64,000 bases of DNA from CAYZED01 sp964477445 (GCA_964477445.1 CAYZED010000016.1:1-64000); one strand, 5' to 3'; shown: positions 27,966-36,736, counted from the first letter of the stretch. Numbers and translations are program-made. Notes: a model not told the origin generated them from the sequence alone.

Positions 27966-29087
27966 GTGAAAAAGTTTTTTTATTATGCAACGGCGGTATC
28001 GATGGTTATATCCGCAATAATATATTTTATAGCTTTGATTTTTCTTATTATAACTCTTCAAATTGGAGCTACTCAATTAGCGGATCAAACTACACTAAAT
28101 GTGGAAAAGGCAATACCGATTATGGCCTTCTCATTCGGAATATTTATTATTTGGCAATTAGTTACCTCAGTAGGTCTTTTTTTAAAGAAAAATTGGGCAA
28201 GGTATTCCATGATAGTATATGCTTCTTTCGCAATACTAATCGGGTTGGTCATTCTTCTAGAAGTTGTGGTAATTTCGATGGTTAGTTTCATTGGACCTAA
28301 CGAACCAAATGTCACGGGATTAGTTATTACTCTTATTTTTATGCTTATTATCTTCGTAGTTATTCCAATCGTTCAGATAGTTTTCTTTTGTAGAAAGAGT
28401 GTCAAAGCGTTCTTCTATAAAGATGGTATTATAACTAAAAGCGAAAGGCCTGTGTTAATTTCAATTTTTGCGATTTTATATTTTATTGGATCTATTAGCT
28501 CATTATTAATGCTTTTTGTTTCACCATCGAGTGGTACAATTTTGTTTGGAGCATATATTAACGGAGCATTTAAAGTCGGGTACTCCATTTTTATGATAAT
28601 TATTGGATTCTATTTAGCATATGGACTATGGAAAAAGCTCAGAATGGCTTGGTTTGTTGTTTTTGTATTTAATATAATTAATCTGCTTAGTTCAATTGCA
28701 AGCTTTTTCTTCCTTAATTCAGACACGATGAACCGAATATATATGGAATCAGGCGGTACAGGAATAATTTCAACAGGAATTTTTAGATTTGCATTTCTGT
28801 TTGGTATAATTATACAATTGCTTATAATTATATATTTATACTATGTTAGAAATGTCTTCTTAAAAGGTGAAGTTAAGATAGATGAAAACGCAGAAACAGT
28901 AGAAGCTTCGGAATCTGTTGAAAAAATGGAAATTTCCGAAGGTATAGAAACACAAGAAAAACAAGAAACACAAGAAACACAAGAAACACAAGAAACACAA
29001 GAAACTCAAGAAACACAAGAAACACAAGAAACACAAGAAACTCAAGAAACACAAGAAACTATTGAAAAGGAAGAAAATCATGAATGA
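27966..29087 (+). CDS. Polytopic membrane protein with C-terminal (ETQ)n tail
   Basis: A 373-residue protein of unknown function. It shows about eight predicted membrane helices between residues 8 and 295, separated by short charged loops (KKNWAR, KSERP, KKLRMAW). The C-terminal 70 residues are hydrophilic: an acidic stretch (VEASESVEKMEISEG), then about ten ETQ triplets and a KEENHE end. The repeat comes from a 9-bp DNA unit and is probably disordered in the cytosol. The start is GTG 27966 after TAGGAGTG. The last codons overlap the nitroreductase gene by eight bases, so the two are likely co-expressed. Confidence 0.75.
   Translation: MKKFFYYATAVSMVISAIIYFIALIFLIITLQIGATQLADQTTLNVEKAIPIMAFSFGIFIIWQLVTSVGLFLKKNWARYSMIVYASFAILIGLVILLEVVVISMVSFIGPNEPNVTGLVITLIFMLIIFVVIPIVQIVFFCRKSVKAFFYKDGIITKSERPVLISIFAILYFIGSISSLLMLFVSPSSGTILFGAYINGAFKVGYSIFMIIIGFYLAYGLWKKLRMAWFVVFVFNIINLLSSIASFFFLNSDTMNRIYMESGGTGIISTGIFRFAFLFGIIIQLLIIIYLYYVRNVFLKGEVKIDENAETVEASESVEKMEISEGIETQEKQETQETQETQETQETQETQETQETQETQETQETIEKEENHE
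28947..29059. repeat. 9-bp in-frame tandem repeat encoding Glu-Thr-Gln
   Basis: The unit GAAACACAA (with GAAACTCAA variants) is repeated about ten times. The Thr codon alternates ACA and ACT in an uneven pattern, which suggests repeated rounds of unequal duplication. Confidence 0.95.
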
Positions 29088-29444
29088 AGTTTTGAGAACT
29101 ATAAAAAATAGAAGAAGTGTACGAAAATTCAAGGCAGAACAAATTAAGAGAGAAGAGCTAGATGCTATCGTTGAGGCTGGCATTTACGCTCCAACGGCTC
29201 ATAATGAGCAGCCTTGGCACTTTACAGTGATACAGAATGCTGAAGTTTTAAATCACATAAATCTGAGGGTTAATGAAGAAATGGCAAAATCAGATATTGA
29301 ATGGGTAAAGAGAGCTGGCTTAAATCCAAATTATAGGGTTACTTACGATGCACCGACTCTAATAATAGTTTCTGGTAGAAGAGATGCTATGGCACTTATG
29401 GCAGATTGTTCTGCAGCCATAGAGAATATGTGAAAAAAACATAC

Positions 29445-29464
29445 TAAATTTAGTATGGATAAAG
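29445..29464. repeat. Palindrome at the gap edge in the nitroreductase gene
   Basis: CATACTAAATTTAGTATG is a perfect 18-bp palindrome, followed by GATAAAG and then the N run. It lies in the 34 bases that do not belong to the nitroreductase reading frame. Confidence 0.75.
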
Positions 29465-29474
29465 NNNNNNNNNN
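29465..29474. other. Assembly gap (10 N) in the nitroreductase gene
   Basis: Ten N directly after the foreign-looking 34-base stretch; the correct frame resumes on the other side. Confidence 0.95.
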
Positions 29475-29681
29475 CGGAGAGCTTGGATATAGGATCAGTT
29501 TGGCTTGGACTAATGAGATATCTTTTTGAAGATAAAAACGAAGTGTCAAAACTTTTATTACCTGAAGGGTATGTTCCACTCTATGGAGTTTCGTTTGGAT
29601 ACAAAGCGACTGAGGCGCCACTAAATGGTCCGAAGAGAAATATGGATGTAGTGTCGTATATTGTTTAGCTTTATATAGTTA

Positions 29682-29758
29682 CCTTAACCTTAACATTAAC
29701 CTTAACATTAACCTTCACCTTAACATTAACTTTGATCTAAACTTTTATCTTAACATTG
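29682..29758. repeat. 12-bp imperfect tandem repeat (CCTTAACATTAA)
   Basis: Five or more copies of CCTTAACATTAA and shortened variants lie directly after the nitroreductase stop codon. There is no hairpin potential. It looks like a slippage array. Confidence 0.85.
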
Positions 29759-29794
29759 CCGTAACAATTAATTTAAAAATAACTTGAAATAGAG

Positions 29795-29800
29795 TATAAT
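29795..29800 (+). promoter_or_regulatory. Possible -10 element (TATAAT) of the chemoreceptor gene
   Basis: A perfect TATAAT lies 35 bases before the ATG. The -35 region (TTTAAA) is weak and no flagellar-sigma box is seen. Confidence 0.35.
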
Positions 29801-29834
29801 AAATTATTAGATTATTTTAAGTGGAGGTATAAGT

Positions 29835-31025
29835 ATGTTTAAAGAAAAATCACTTTTAAAACAACTAGCACAAAAAGAGGAAGAAATCAAAAAACTCAAG
29901 TTTGAAAACAGTATTTTAAAAGGTATACAGATGGCAATGCCTGACCCATATTATGTACGTGATATGGATTATAACGTACTTATCTGGCCTGAAAGCATTC
30001 AGAAGTTAACTGGTTATACAGAAGCTGAAGCCAAGTCAATAAAATGTGGCGATATATTTAAAGCTTCTGTTTGTAAAGACTGTCCTACACAGAATTGTAT
30101 AAAAACTGGGAGCTATCTAAAAGATGCTAGAGTTAGTATTTGGAACAAAAAGGGTGAAGAGCTAATTACACTTGTTTCTAATGCTGGAGCTTTTGATGAG
30201 AACGGGAACCCCATTGCCGCAATAGAGATAGTCAAAGACAATACAATATACCAGAATTTGATGAAGAATTTAGAAATGCAATCTGAGCAGATTGGTACAG
30301 TTTCAGAAGAATTAGCGGCATCTTCAGAAGAAGTAGCAGCACTTTCAAACCAATTAAATGAACAGTCTAACACTTCTATTGTTGAGTCGAAAAATGGAGT
30401 TAAACTCTCAGTTGATGTAGAAGAAAAAAGTAAAGAATGTGACCGTTTTGCGTCAGAAGTCAAAGAAAATATGACGAGAATAAATGAGACAATGGAAAAT
30501 TCAATTGGTAGAATAAATTCACTAAGAACTAAATCTGAAACCATTATAGGAATAGTAGCCACCATACAGCAGATTGCTTCACAGACAAATTTGCTAGCTT
30601 TAAACGCATCCATAGAAGCAGCCAGAGCTGGTGAAGCGGGTAGAGGGTTTGCTGTAGTTGCTGACGAAATCAGAAAGCTTGCAGAAAGTTCGAATCAGTC
30701 TGCGATTGAGATTAATGAAAATATTTCAGATATTACTAAATTGATTAAAGAAACAGCGGATTTTATTAGTTTCACTGGAAATGACATCAACGAAGGTGAA
30801 AATAAAGTGTCAAAACTTATAATTTTCATTAAAGAAATTCTAACCGTCTCAAAAAATTTAGTGGTTGGAATAAGTGGTATTGAAAAGATTTCAGTCGAGA
30901 ATACTCGTTTAAGTGATAGTCAAAATTCAGCAATGGAAGAAGTCGCTAGAGTGAGTCAAGAATTGGCTTCAATAGCGCAACAGCTGCAGTTTGAAGTAAA
31001 AAAATTAGAACATATTAATATGTAA
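29835..31025 (+). CDS. Soluble methyl-accepting chemotaxis protein with PAS domain
   Basis: A 396-residue chemoreceptor without membrane segments. Residues 1-35 form a coiled coil. A PAS domain follows (about 38-135), with four Cys in KCGDIFKASVCKDCPTQNC. The rest is a signalling coil whose hairpin tip reads QTNLLALNASIEAARAGEAG, the CheA/CheW contact. Cytosolic PAS receptors often sense redox state or internal metabolites; the Cys cluster makes a redox or metal signal plausible but unproven. It has a good site (GTGGAGG), its own terminator, and no chemotaxis genes nearby. It implies a motile organism. Confidence 0.92.
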   Translation: MFKEKSLLKQLAQKEEEIKKLKFENSILKGIQMAMPDPYYVRDMDYNVLIWPESIQKLTGYTEAEAKSIKCGDIFKASVCKDCPTQNCIKTGSYLKDARVSIWNKKGEELITLVSNAGAFDENGNPIAAIEIVKDNTIYQNLMKNLEMQSEQIGTVSEELAASSEEVAALSNQLNEQSNTSIVESKNGVKLSVDVEEKSKECDRFASEVKENMTRINETMENSIGRINSLRTKSETIIGIVATIQQIASQTNLLALNASIEAARAGEAGRGFAVVADEIRKLAESSNQSAIEINENISDITKLIKETADFISFTGNDINEGENKVSKLIIFIKEILTVSKNLVVGISGIEKISVENTRLSDSQNSAMEEVARVSQELASIAQQLQFEVKKLEHINM

Positions 31026-31033
31026 TGTTTATA

Positions 31034-31075
31034 AAATATACTTTCTTTTATTAAAAAAAGAGAGTATATTTTTTT
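31034..31075 (+). terminator. Rho-independent terminator after the chemoreceptor gene
   Basis: AAATATACTTTCT (31034-31046) pairs with AGAGAGTATATTT (31059-31071) with one G-U pair, followed by a T run. Confidence 0.8.
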
Positions 31076-31105
31076 GAGAAGACAAAAAGATGCGAAAGAT
31101 TAATT

Positions 31106-31667
31106 TTGACAAAAAATTTAAAAATAACATACGAAAAGGATGAAAAAATGCAAACGAAGATAAGTGAAGAAAAATTGAACTTGGCTGATTTTGATAAATT
31201 ACATTTCAAGTCCTCAAATGGTACGGACATTGAGATCGGGTTAGCTGATAATCATATTTGGGGCGGAAGTGGGAACCGAGACGAAAACGGTTTGAGAACG
31301 TCTCCAAATATACCAGGCGAAAATTGGATTTGATATTCTAAAAAGTATTTTAGAGACTGATGAAGGCTCAAAACGCATAGGTGAAGTGGCTTTGGTATCT
31401 TATAGTAGCCCTATTAATCAAACTGGTATTTTGTTTTATAACACTCTTTTTGATGAAAATGCCTCTTGCCATTTAGCTTTTGGGGATGGTTATCCTGTTA
31501 CAATGAAAAAGGATGAAAAAAGTGGCAGAACTAATGAAGAAAGAGGCCTGAATAAGTCGATAGTTCATGTTGATTTTATGTTTGGAACAAAAGATGTAGA
31601 ATGTGTTGGATATAAAAAAGATGGAAGTGCTGTTCAAATAATGGAAAACGGAGAGATAATAATTTAG
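31106..31667 (+). pseudogene. M29 family aminopeptidase (AmpS/PepT type), decayed remnant
   Basis: Two pieces match the M29 family. The first covers the middle (DKLHFKSSNGTDIEIGLADN, RTSPNIP) and the second the C-terminus (ILETDEGSKRIGEVALVS, FYNTLFDENASCHLAFGDGY, HVDFMFGTKDVECVG). The N-terminal half, about 180 residues in normal members, is missing. Between SPNIP and KIGFDILKS roughly 80 residues, including metal-site residues, are deleted and the frame shifts near 31320. The family needs two metals held by residues from the lost parts, so this cannot be active. Several short frames could still be translated, but the locus is best read as a gene in decay. Confidence 0.85.
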
Positions 31668-31733
31668 TAATATTTAGGATAGATTGTTATTCTATAACTT
31701 GATAGTGACTCTTTTGTTAAGGGGTGAAATCGT

Positions 31734-32324
31734 CTGAAGATTCTTATAGTTTCAGATATCGAGTCAAAATACTTATGGGATCATTTTGAAAAAGAAAAAT
31801 TCCACAATATTGATTTAGTAATTTCATGTGGAGATATTAAAGGTGAGTATATGACGTACTTAGCGACCGTTATTAATGCTCCCTTTTTATATGTGCACGG
31901 GAATCATGACGCACAAATATTAAAAAATCCGCCTGAAGGCTGTATTTGTATTGATGGTAAGATGATTATCTATAAAGGTATTCGGATACTGGGTATAGGT
32001 GGTTCGATGAAGTATAATTCTGATGTTTTACAGTTCACTGAGAAAGAAATGACTACCAGAGTTCTTAAATTATTGCCAAAAGTATTATTGTACAAAGGTT
32101 TTGACATACTAGTAACTCATGCTGGAGCCTATAAAATCGGCGATTTAGAAGACCAATGCCACAAAGGCTTTAGTGTTTTCAATAAACTTTTAAACAAATT
32201 CAAACCGAAGTATTTTTTTCATGGACATTCACACTTGAATTACGATCTTAAAAACAATCGAATAATTGAATTAGATAATACAAAGGTTGTTAATGCATAT
32301 GAATACTATGTTGTGAATTATTAA
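31734..32324 (+). CDS. Metallophosphoesterase family protein (probable CTG start)
   Basis: A protein of about 196 residues with all calcineurin-like motifs: SDIES (variant of SDxH), SCGDI, VHGNHD, THAG and HGHSHLN. Homology of KILIVSDIESKYLW at the N-terminus requires translation upstream of the first ATG (31851), which would delete the first two metal motifs. In that frame a TGA lies at 31725 and no ATG, GTG or TTG follows, but CTG at 31734 sits six bases after AAGGGGTGA. CTG is therefore the likely start, unless an upstream base is wrong. The substrate is unknown; relatives hydrolyse phosphodiesters or phosphomonoesters. Confidence 0.75.
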   Translation: MKILIVSDIESKYLWDHFEKEKFHNIDLVISCGDIKGEYMTYLATVINAPFLYVHGNHDAQILKNPPEGCICIDGKMIIYKGIRILGIGGSMKYNSDVLQFTEKEMTTRVLKLLPKVLLYKGFDILVTHAGAYKIGDLEDQCHKGFSVFNKLLNKFKPKYFFHGHSHLNYDLKNNRIIELDNTKVVNAYEYYVVNY

Positions 32325-32923
32325 AACAAGGAAATAATTTTTTTTTCGAAGCCGCAAAGTATTTCTTCTTAAGTATAACAGCGGTTAGAAAAAATTCATT
32401 TTAATTTCAGGTTATATAGTGCAGAGTGAATTCGCCAAATTTATATTTTAAGTAAATACATAATTTTTTTCAAAAGAATCAAGACTTTTGAAACTATTTC
32501 TTCGAAGGTTAGAAATTTTATAATAACAATATTTGTTTCTAGAGAATTTCAAAACTATAGCTCCGAATTATACCAGCCGATATTTTCTTTATGTGATACA
32601 TGATGAACGATTACGGCGAAGACTCGAAATCTAAACACAAGTAATTCTAAACTGAAAAGAGGCATGGATGCCGAGAATTTCAATGTTTGTATGTAGGATG
32701 CATAGTTTTGAAATTCAGATTAATTTAGAATTGCTTTATACGATTTCGTAGTCATAGCCGGTTAGTGAATCAGTACACATCAAGAAAATATGAAAGGCTA
32801 TATGTATGTGGTTACTATGTTTTGAAATTCAAACTAACTTTAAATTTCTCAATCAAATTTCTTATTTAGAAATAAATAGTTACTTAAGTCTTCATTTATT
32901 TTAATGTTTAGTATTTACTTATT
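32325..32923. other. Non-coding spacer with a family of inverted and direct repeats
   Basis: No credible gene in about 600 bases. GAATTTCAAAACTAT (32544-32558) is repeated inverted as ATAGTTTTGAAATTC (32702-32716). A second inverted pair is GAATTTCAA (32675-32683) with TTGAAATTC (32708-32716). An outer 13-bp pair with one G-U joins 32639-32651 to 32724-32736, so 32639-32736 can fold as a two-stem RNA or cruciform. A further TTTTGAAATTC copy with similar flanks lies at 32820-32830. This could be a decayed mobile repeat or a structured RNA; no T-run terminator is evident. Confidence 0.6.
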
Positions 32924-34696
32924 TCATAAATTCGCCGAATACTCTTCTGCTTCTACGCTTTCAACAAACCAATCCATATTTAAAATTTCATCAACTGTGG
33001 CGCAAGAATTATCTTCGATTCTTAGTGTTCCACAGTTGTCTTTTATTGGGCCAGTGAAAGGATTATAGTCATCATTAATAATAATCTGTTTCATAAGTTC
33101 TATTAGTTTTTGTGTTTCTTGAGGCACATATTTTTTTGAATAATATATATCAAGTACTCCTGAATCCATACCCCACCAAAAATTTATTAATCTGTCATTA
33201 TCACTGTACATATTTACTACATTCCATAGCGAGTCACTTAAAAGATTGGCGACAATCTTTTCATAAAAAATCCCCCAATGCCATATAGGTGCGGCTAAAT
33301 GTTCTAATGGCTGCATAGTATCAATGTCCATCTTACACAGCATTGAATAGACACCATATTTTTTTGTTAAATCTCTAGGAACTGTAAGGTTTCTATTTGA
33401 AATTATATCCGCTCCGGCGCTTAGAAGCCTTTTATCGGCGTCGGCAAACTTAAGATGACTATTCCACTCACGAGTCCAAACAACTTTAACCACGGCCTCA
33501 GGATTGACCATATTAACCCCTAAAGCAAAAGCATTTACACTGCTAATAACATCAGGAGTCGGACTTGTTGCTGCATAACCAATAATATTTGTTTTTGTAG
33601 TAACTCCAGCAATGATTCCAGTCAAAAATCTTGGTTCATAGCTTCTTCCAAAATAATTGCTAAGATGTTTATATGGTGCGTGATCAGAGCAATTAAAAAA
33701 ATTAATATTTGGATAGAGCAATGCACATTGAAGAGTTGCGTCTTTAAAAACTGGGCTTGTTGTAAAAATAACATCATACTTGTCTTCAGCAAGCAGCTTA
33801 ATTTCCTCAAAAGCGTCAGAATCTTCAGGTACATTTTCGATAAATGTAGTCGTTATTTTGTCTTTGAAATAATTTTCAATATGATCATCTTTATTCGTGA
33901 ATTGAAGCTCTTTAATGAAGGCACCCATGATTTTTTTTAGGTCTTCTAGATTTATGATTTCGGGTATACCATAAATTGAGATATACTCAAAGAAAGCATC
34001 ACCGATAGATATTGGCAATTTCATTCCACCTGATGCTATAAAAATATTTTTGAATTCGTTATAAATGTTTAGTTCCAAATATCGATACTTGTTATCAAGT
34101 CTATATTTATCTTCGTATAGGGAAGGATTTGGGTTAAAAGAATCAAGTAATTCTAGCACTTTTGAATAACTCTCTTTTTTTGAAAAAGTAATTGAAGTAA
34201 TCCCAGTTATTTTATTAAACTTTAGATATTCAAAATAATTCATTATGTCATCGTTTGATTCGTCAATTTGTGGTATTATTCGGATTACATATGCAGAAAT
34301 TGCGTATGAAGCACAATACTTCATAACGCTTACTCTTTTATTTCCTTCAATAACATAATACCAGCTCAAGTATTCATAGACTTTTATAGGATCATTTATT
34401 CCTTCGTTAATTTGATGCGAATATAATATTTCCCATTTGCCACTAAATTCACGTTCTTTTTGGAGTGGCATAAAATTGCTAGCGAAACTAAGGCTTCGAA
34501 GATGAGTATAGGTGCCGATTACTTTTTCTAATGGAATTTCTTGAAGGCCAAGATTAACATTAGATATAATTTCTGAATCTTTAAGCAACCCTTCTAAAGA
34601 AGTAAGATACCCTATATGTCCATTCGCCACATTTTTATTGTAATCTTTAATTGCAGATTTTTGCGCAATATCAAATACTGAATATTTTTTTTCCAT
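32924..34696 (-). CDS. BMP-family (basic membrane protein/Med-like) protein with N-terminal ParB-like domain, cytosolic
   Basis: A 590-residue protein without signal peptide or membrane helix. Residues about 1-270 include YYVIEGNKRVSVMKY, similar to a ParB/Srx-type fold. Residues about 290-570 form a periplasmic-binding-protein-like domain of the BMP group (YDVIFTTSPVFKDATLQCA, IIGYAATSPTPDVISSVNAF, GADIISNRN). In secreted lipoproteins the latter binds nucleosides; here it must work inside the cell, perhaps as a sensor. The ATG at 34696 follows AAAGGTGG; the frame is open 11 codons upstream. No transporter genes are adjacent and its strand differs from both neighbours. Confidence 0.75.
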   Translation of the reverse strand: MEKKYSVFDIAQKSAIKDYNKNVANGHIGYLTSLEGLLKDSEIISNVNLGLQEIPLEKVIGTYTHLRSLSFASNFMPLQKEREFSGKWEILYSHQINEGINDPIKVYEYLSWYYVIEGNKRVSVMKYCASYAISAYVIRIIPQIDESNDDIMNYFEYLKFNKITGITSITFSKKESYSKVLELLDSFNPNPSLYEDKYRLDNKYRYLELNIYNEFKNIFIASGGMKLPISIGDAFFEYISIYGIPEIINLEDLKKIMGAFIKELQFTNKDDHIENYFKDKITTTFIENVPEDSDAFEEIKLLAEDKYDVIFTTSPVFKDATLQCALLYPNINFFNCSDHAPYKHLSNYFGRSYEPRFLTGIIAGVTTKTNIIGYAATSPTPDVISSVNAFALGVNMVNPEAVVKVVWTREWNSHLKFADADKRLLSAGADIISNRNLTVPRDLTKKYGVYSMLCKMDIDTMQPLEHLAAPIWHWGIFYEKIVANLLSDSLWNVVNMYSDNDRLINFWWGMDSGVLDIYYSKKYVPQETQKLIELMKQIIINDDYNPFTGPIKDNCGTLRIEDNSCATVDEILNMDWFVESVEAEEYSANL

Positions 34697-34941
34697 GCAC
34701 ATCCACCTTTCGTCGTTATGTATAAACAAAATTTAATCTTTTACTTAGTTCAATCTCTATTATTACCATGTTCATTTTAACATCTTTTTTTGTTTGTTGC
34801 TTCTTAAATTTATGTTTTTGAAACATTAGATGTGTTAAAATTAGATTGATCAACGGTCTTCTTACTAATAATAGCAACACAAGAAATAAATCAAAATGAA
34901 GAAGAGGGAATAATAAAAATGTAAATAAAAAATCATTTAGA

Positions 34942-34950
34942 TGTTATAAT
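34942..34950 (+). promoter_or_regulatory. Extended -10 promoter of the hybrid histidine kinase gene
   Basis: TG-T-TATAAT, an extended -10 element, lies about 42 bases before the start codon at 34992. Confidence 0.5.
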
Positions 34951-34991
34951 ATAAGTTAAATCCAATAGTTTTGAAAAAAAGTGAGGACAAA

Positions 34992-36686
34992 ATGATTTAT
35001 AATGAAGCTGATGATATAAGCCTAAAGACAGAGTTAATAATAGCAATTAACAATAATAAAGAAAAGCAGGCTGATGAAATAGTAGAAAATATTATGATCG
35101 GCCTAATTGTATATAAACTTGAAGATATTAATGATGATCGCACACTGCGAATTATATATGTGAATCCTGCAGCTGAATTTTTAAGAAACAAGAAAAAAGA
35201 GGATATGATCGGTAAGACGATGGATGAAGTATTTCCAAATGCCAGAAAGCAAGAAATACCCCAAAAGTATGCTCGTGTCGCTAGAGAAAAGAAGATTGAT
35301 ATTATTGATGATTTATCTTTTACCGAAGACAATCAACTTGAGCACGCATATACTATTAAGGCATTTCCCTTATCTGATAATTGTGTAGGTATAGCTATCG
35401 AAAATGAAACAGCGAGAAAAAAAGCAGAGTTGGATTTGCTTAAAGAAAAAGAAAACGCAGAAGCTGCTAATACTTCTAAAACTCAATTTCTTGCGAATAT
35501 GTCTCATGAAATTCGAACTCCACTGAATGGAGTACTTGGAATGCTTCAATTGCTAGAAACAACCGATTTGACTGATGAACAAAAATATTTCATTAACACC
35601 TCTAAAAAATCATCAAATTCACTTTTAAGAATCATTAATGACATTCTCGATTATGCGAGGATTGAATCAAAAAAAATGATTCTTGAAAACATCGACTTTA
35701 ATATTTACAACTTATTTGAAGAAATGACTGAACTATTTAGACCAGCATTGCAAGAAAAGGATATAAAAATAAATATATTAATTGATGAAGAGCTTCCTGA
35801 AATTGTAACAGGAGATGTGTTTAGAATTAGACAAATTTTATCGAATATGATTGGAAATGCCATTAAGTTTACAAATGAGGGTGAAATTAAAATAATAGCT
35901 GAAAAAATGGGCAAAATTAAGAATAATAAAATGTTAATTGGATTTGAAATTTTTGATACAGGAATAGGTATTCCCAGAGATAAACTTAAGGATATTTTTC
36001 AAAGTTTTACTCAAGTCGATTATTCAAACACCAGAAAATACGGCGGGTCAGGATTAGGGCTTGCAATTTGCAAAGGATTAATAGAGCAAATGAACGGAGA
36101 TATATGGGTTCAAAGTACGGAAGAGATAGGAAGTTCATTTTGTTTTAATATTTCGCTTGGCGTTCCAATCGGTAGAGATATGATACATTTTGATACTGAT
36201 GATTTTGGTTTTCAACATAATAATTTTTTAAATAAAAAATTTAGTTTTAAAAAGGATTCTGAGAGTAAAAAAATACATGTCTTGATTGCGGAAGATGATT
36301 TAGTAAGTAGAATGGTAATTGAAAAAATTGCAGAAAAAAAAGGATGGAAAGCTAAATTAGCTGATAATGCCACTAAGGCGATAGAATACTTTAAAAATGA
36401 GAGATTTGATGTTGTTTTAATGGATATCCAAATGCCAGAAGTTGATGGTTACCAAGCGACAAGGATAATTAGAGATATTGAAGAGAATGAATTAAATACG
36501 AATATTTTTGATGACTTAAAAGTTAATGCTAGAACACCTATAATCGCTATGACTGCATATGCGCTTCGAGGCGATCGAGAAAAATGTCTTGCAGCTGGTA
36601 TGGATGACTACATCTCAAAACCACTAAGTGCTAATGAACTCAATGATAAAGTCGAAAAATGGTCAAAAAAATATGAAATCGAGTGA
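34992..36686 (+). CDS. Hybrid sensor histidine kinase (PAS-HisKA-HATPase-REC), soluble
   Basis: A 564-residue cytosolic sensor. A PAS domain spans about 25-135. The HisKA dimerisation helix has NMSHEIRTPLNGVLGML with the phospho-His near residue 173. The ATPase domain has N (MIGNAIKFTN), G1 (DTGIGI) and G2 (GGSGLGLAI) boxes. A receiver domain (about 425-555) has acidic residues AEDD, phospho-acceptor LMDIQMPEVDG, TAY and the Lys in SKPL. No membrane helix is seen, so the signal is internal. No output regulator is adjacent. The ATG at 34992 is preferred because GTGAGG lies just upstream; a TTG at 34971 would add seven residues. Confidence 0.93.
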   Translation: MIYNEADDISLKTELIIAINNNKEKQADEIVENIMIGLIVYKLEDINDDRTLRIIYVNPAAEFLRNKKKEDMIGKTMDEVFPNARKQEIPQKYARVAREKKIDIIDDLSFTEDNQLEHAYTIKAFPLSDNCVGIAIENETARKKAELDLLKEKENAEAANTSKTQFLANMSHEIRTPLNGVLGMLQLLETTDLTDEQKYFINTSKKSSNSLLRIINDILDYARIESKKMILENIDFNIYNLFEEMTELFRPALQEKDIKINILIDEELPEIVTGDVFRIRQILSNMIGNAIKFTNEGEIKIIAEKMGKIKNNKMLIGFEIFDTGIGIPRDKLKDIFQSFTQVDYSNTRKYGGSGLGLAICKGLIEQMNGDIWVQSTEEIGSSFCFNISLGVPIGRDMIHFDTDDFGFQHNNFLNKKFSFKKDSESKKIHVLIAEDDLVSRMVIEKIAEKKGWKAKLADNATKAIEYFKNERFDVVLMDIQMPEVDGYQATRIIRDIEENELNTNIFDDLKVNARTPIIAMTAYALRGDREKCLAAGMDDYISKPLSANELNDKVEKWSKKYEIE

Positions 36687-36736
36687 AATAAATGAAATAT
36701 TAATGAAATTGAATAATAAAACAAAGGAGAGATTCA

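Larger units (their letters stand above)
29080..29668 (+). pseudogene. Nitroreductase family protein, interrupted at an assembly gap
   Basis: The first part encodes the FMN-binding N-terminus of a small nitroreductase (TIKNRRSVRKFKAEQI, APTAHNEQPWHF) up to DCSAAIENM, where a TGA stops it at 29433. After the gap the same family continues (ESLDIGSVWLGLMRYLF, VSFGYKATEAPL). In a normal protein four residues of the LIAA type join ENM to ESLD, which needs exactly ten bases. Instead, 34 extra bases with a palindrome precede ten N. Either something is inserted here or a contig end is wrong. The start at ATG 29080 follows AAGGAAGA and overlaps the upstream gene. Without the break it would be a flavin-dependent reductase of about 180 residues. 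Confidence 0.8.

Noticed and set aside
27959..28285. Plus-strand ORF overlapping the start of the ETQ membrane protein in another frame
   Set aside because: Its composition is that of a shifted frame, and the membrane protein frame has a proper ribosome site and hydrophobic helices.
28860..29183. Minus-strand ORF rich in Cys, Phe and Leu
   Set aside because: It is the antisense of the ETQ repeat and the nitroreductase start.
29682..29758. CCTTAA-type repeats that resemble telomeric arrays
   Set aside because: The units are 12 bp and imperfect, lie between two ordinary bacterial genes, and match the other slippage arrays of this window.
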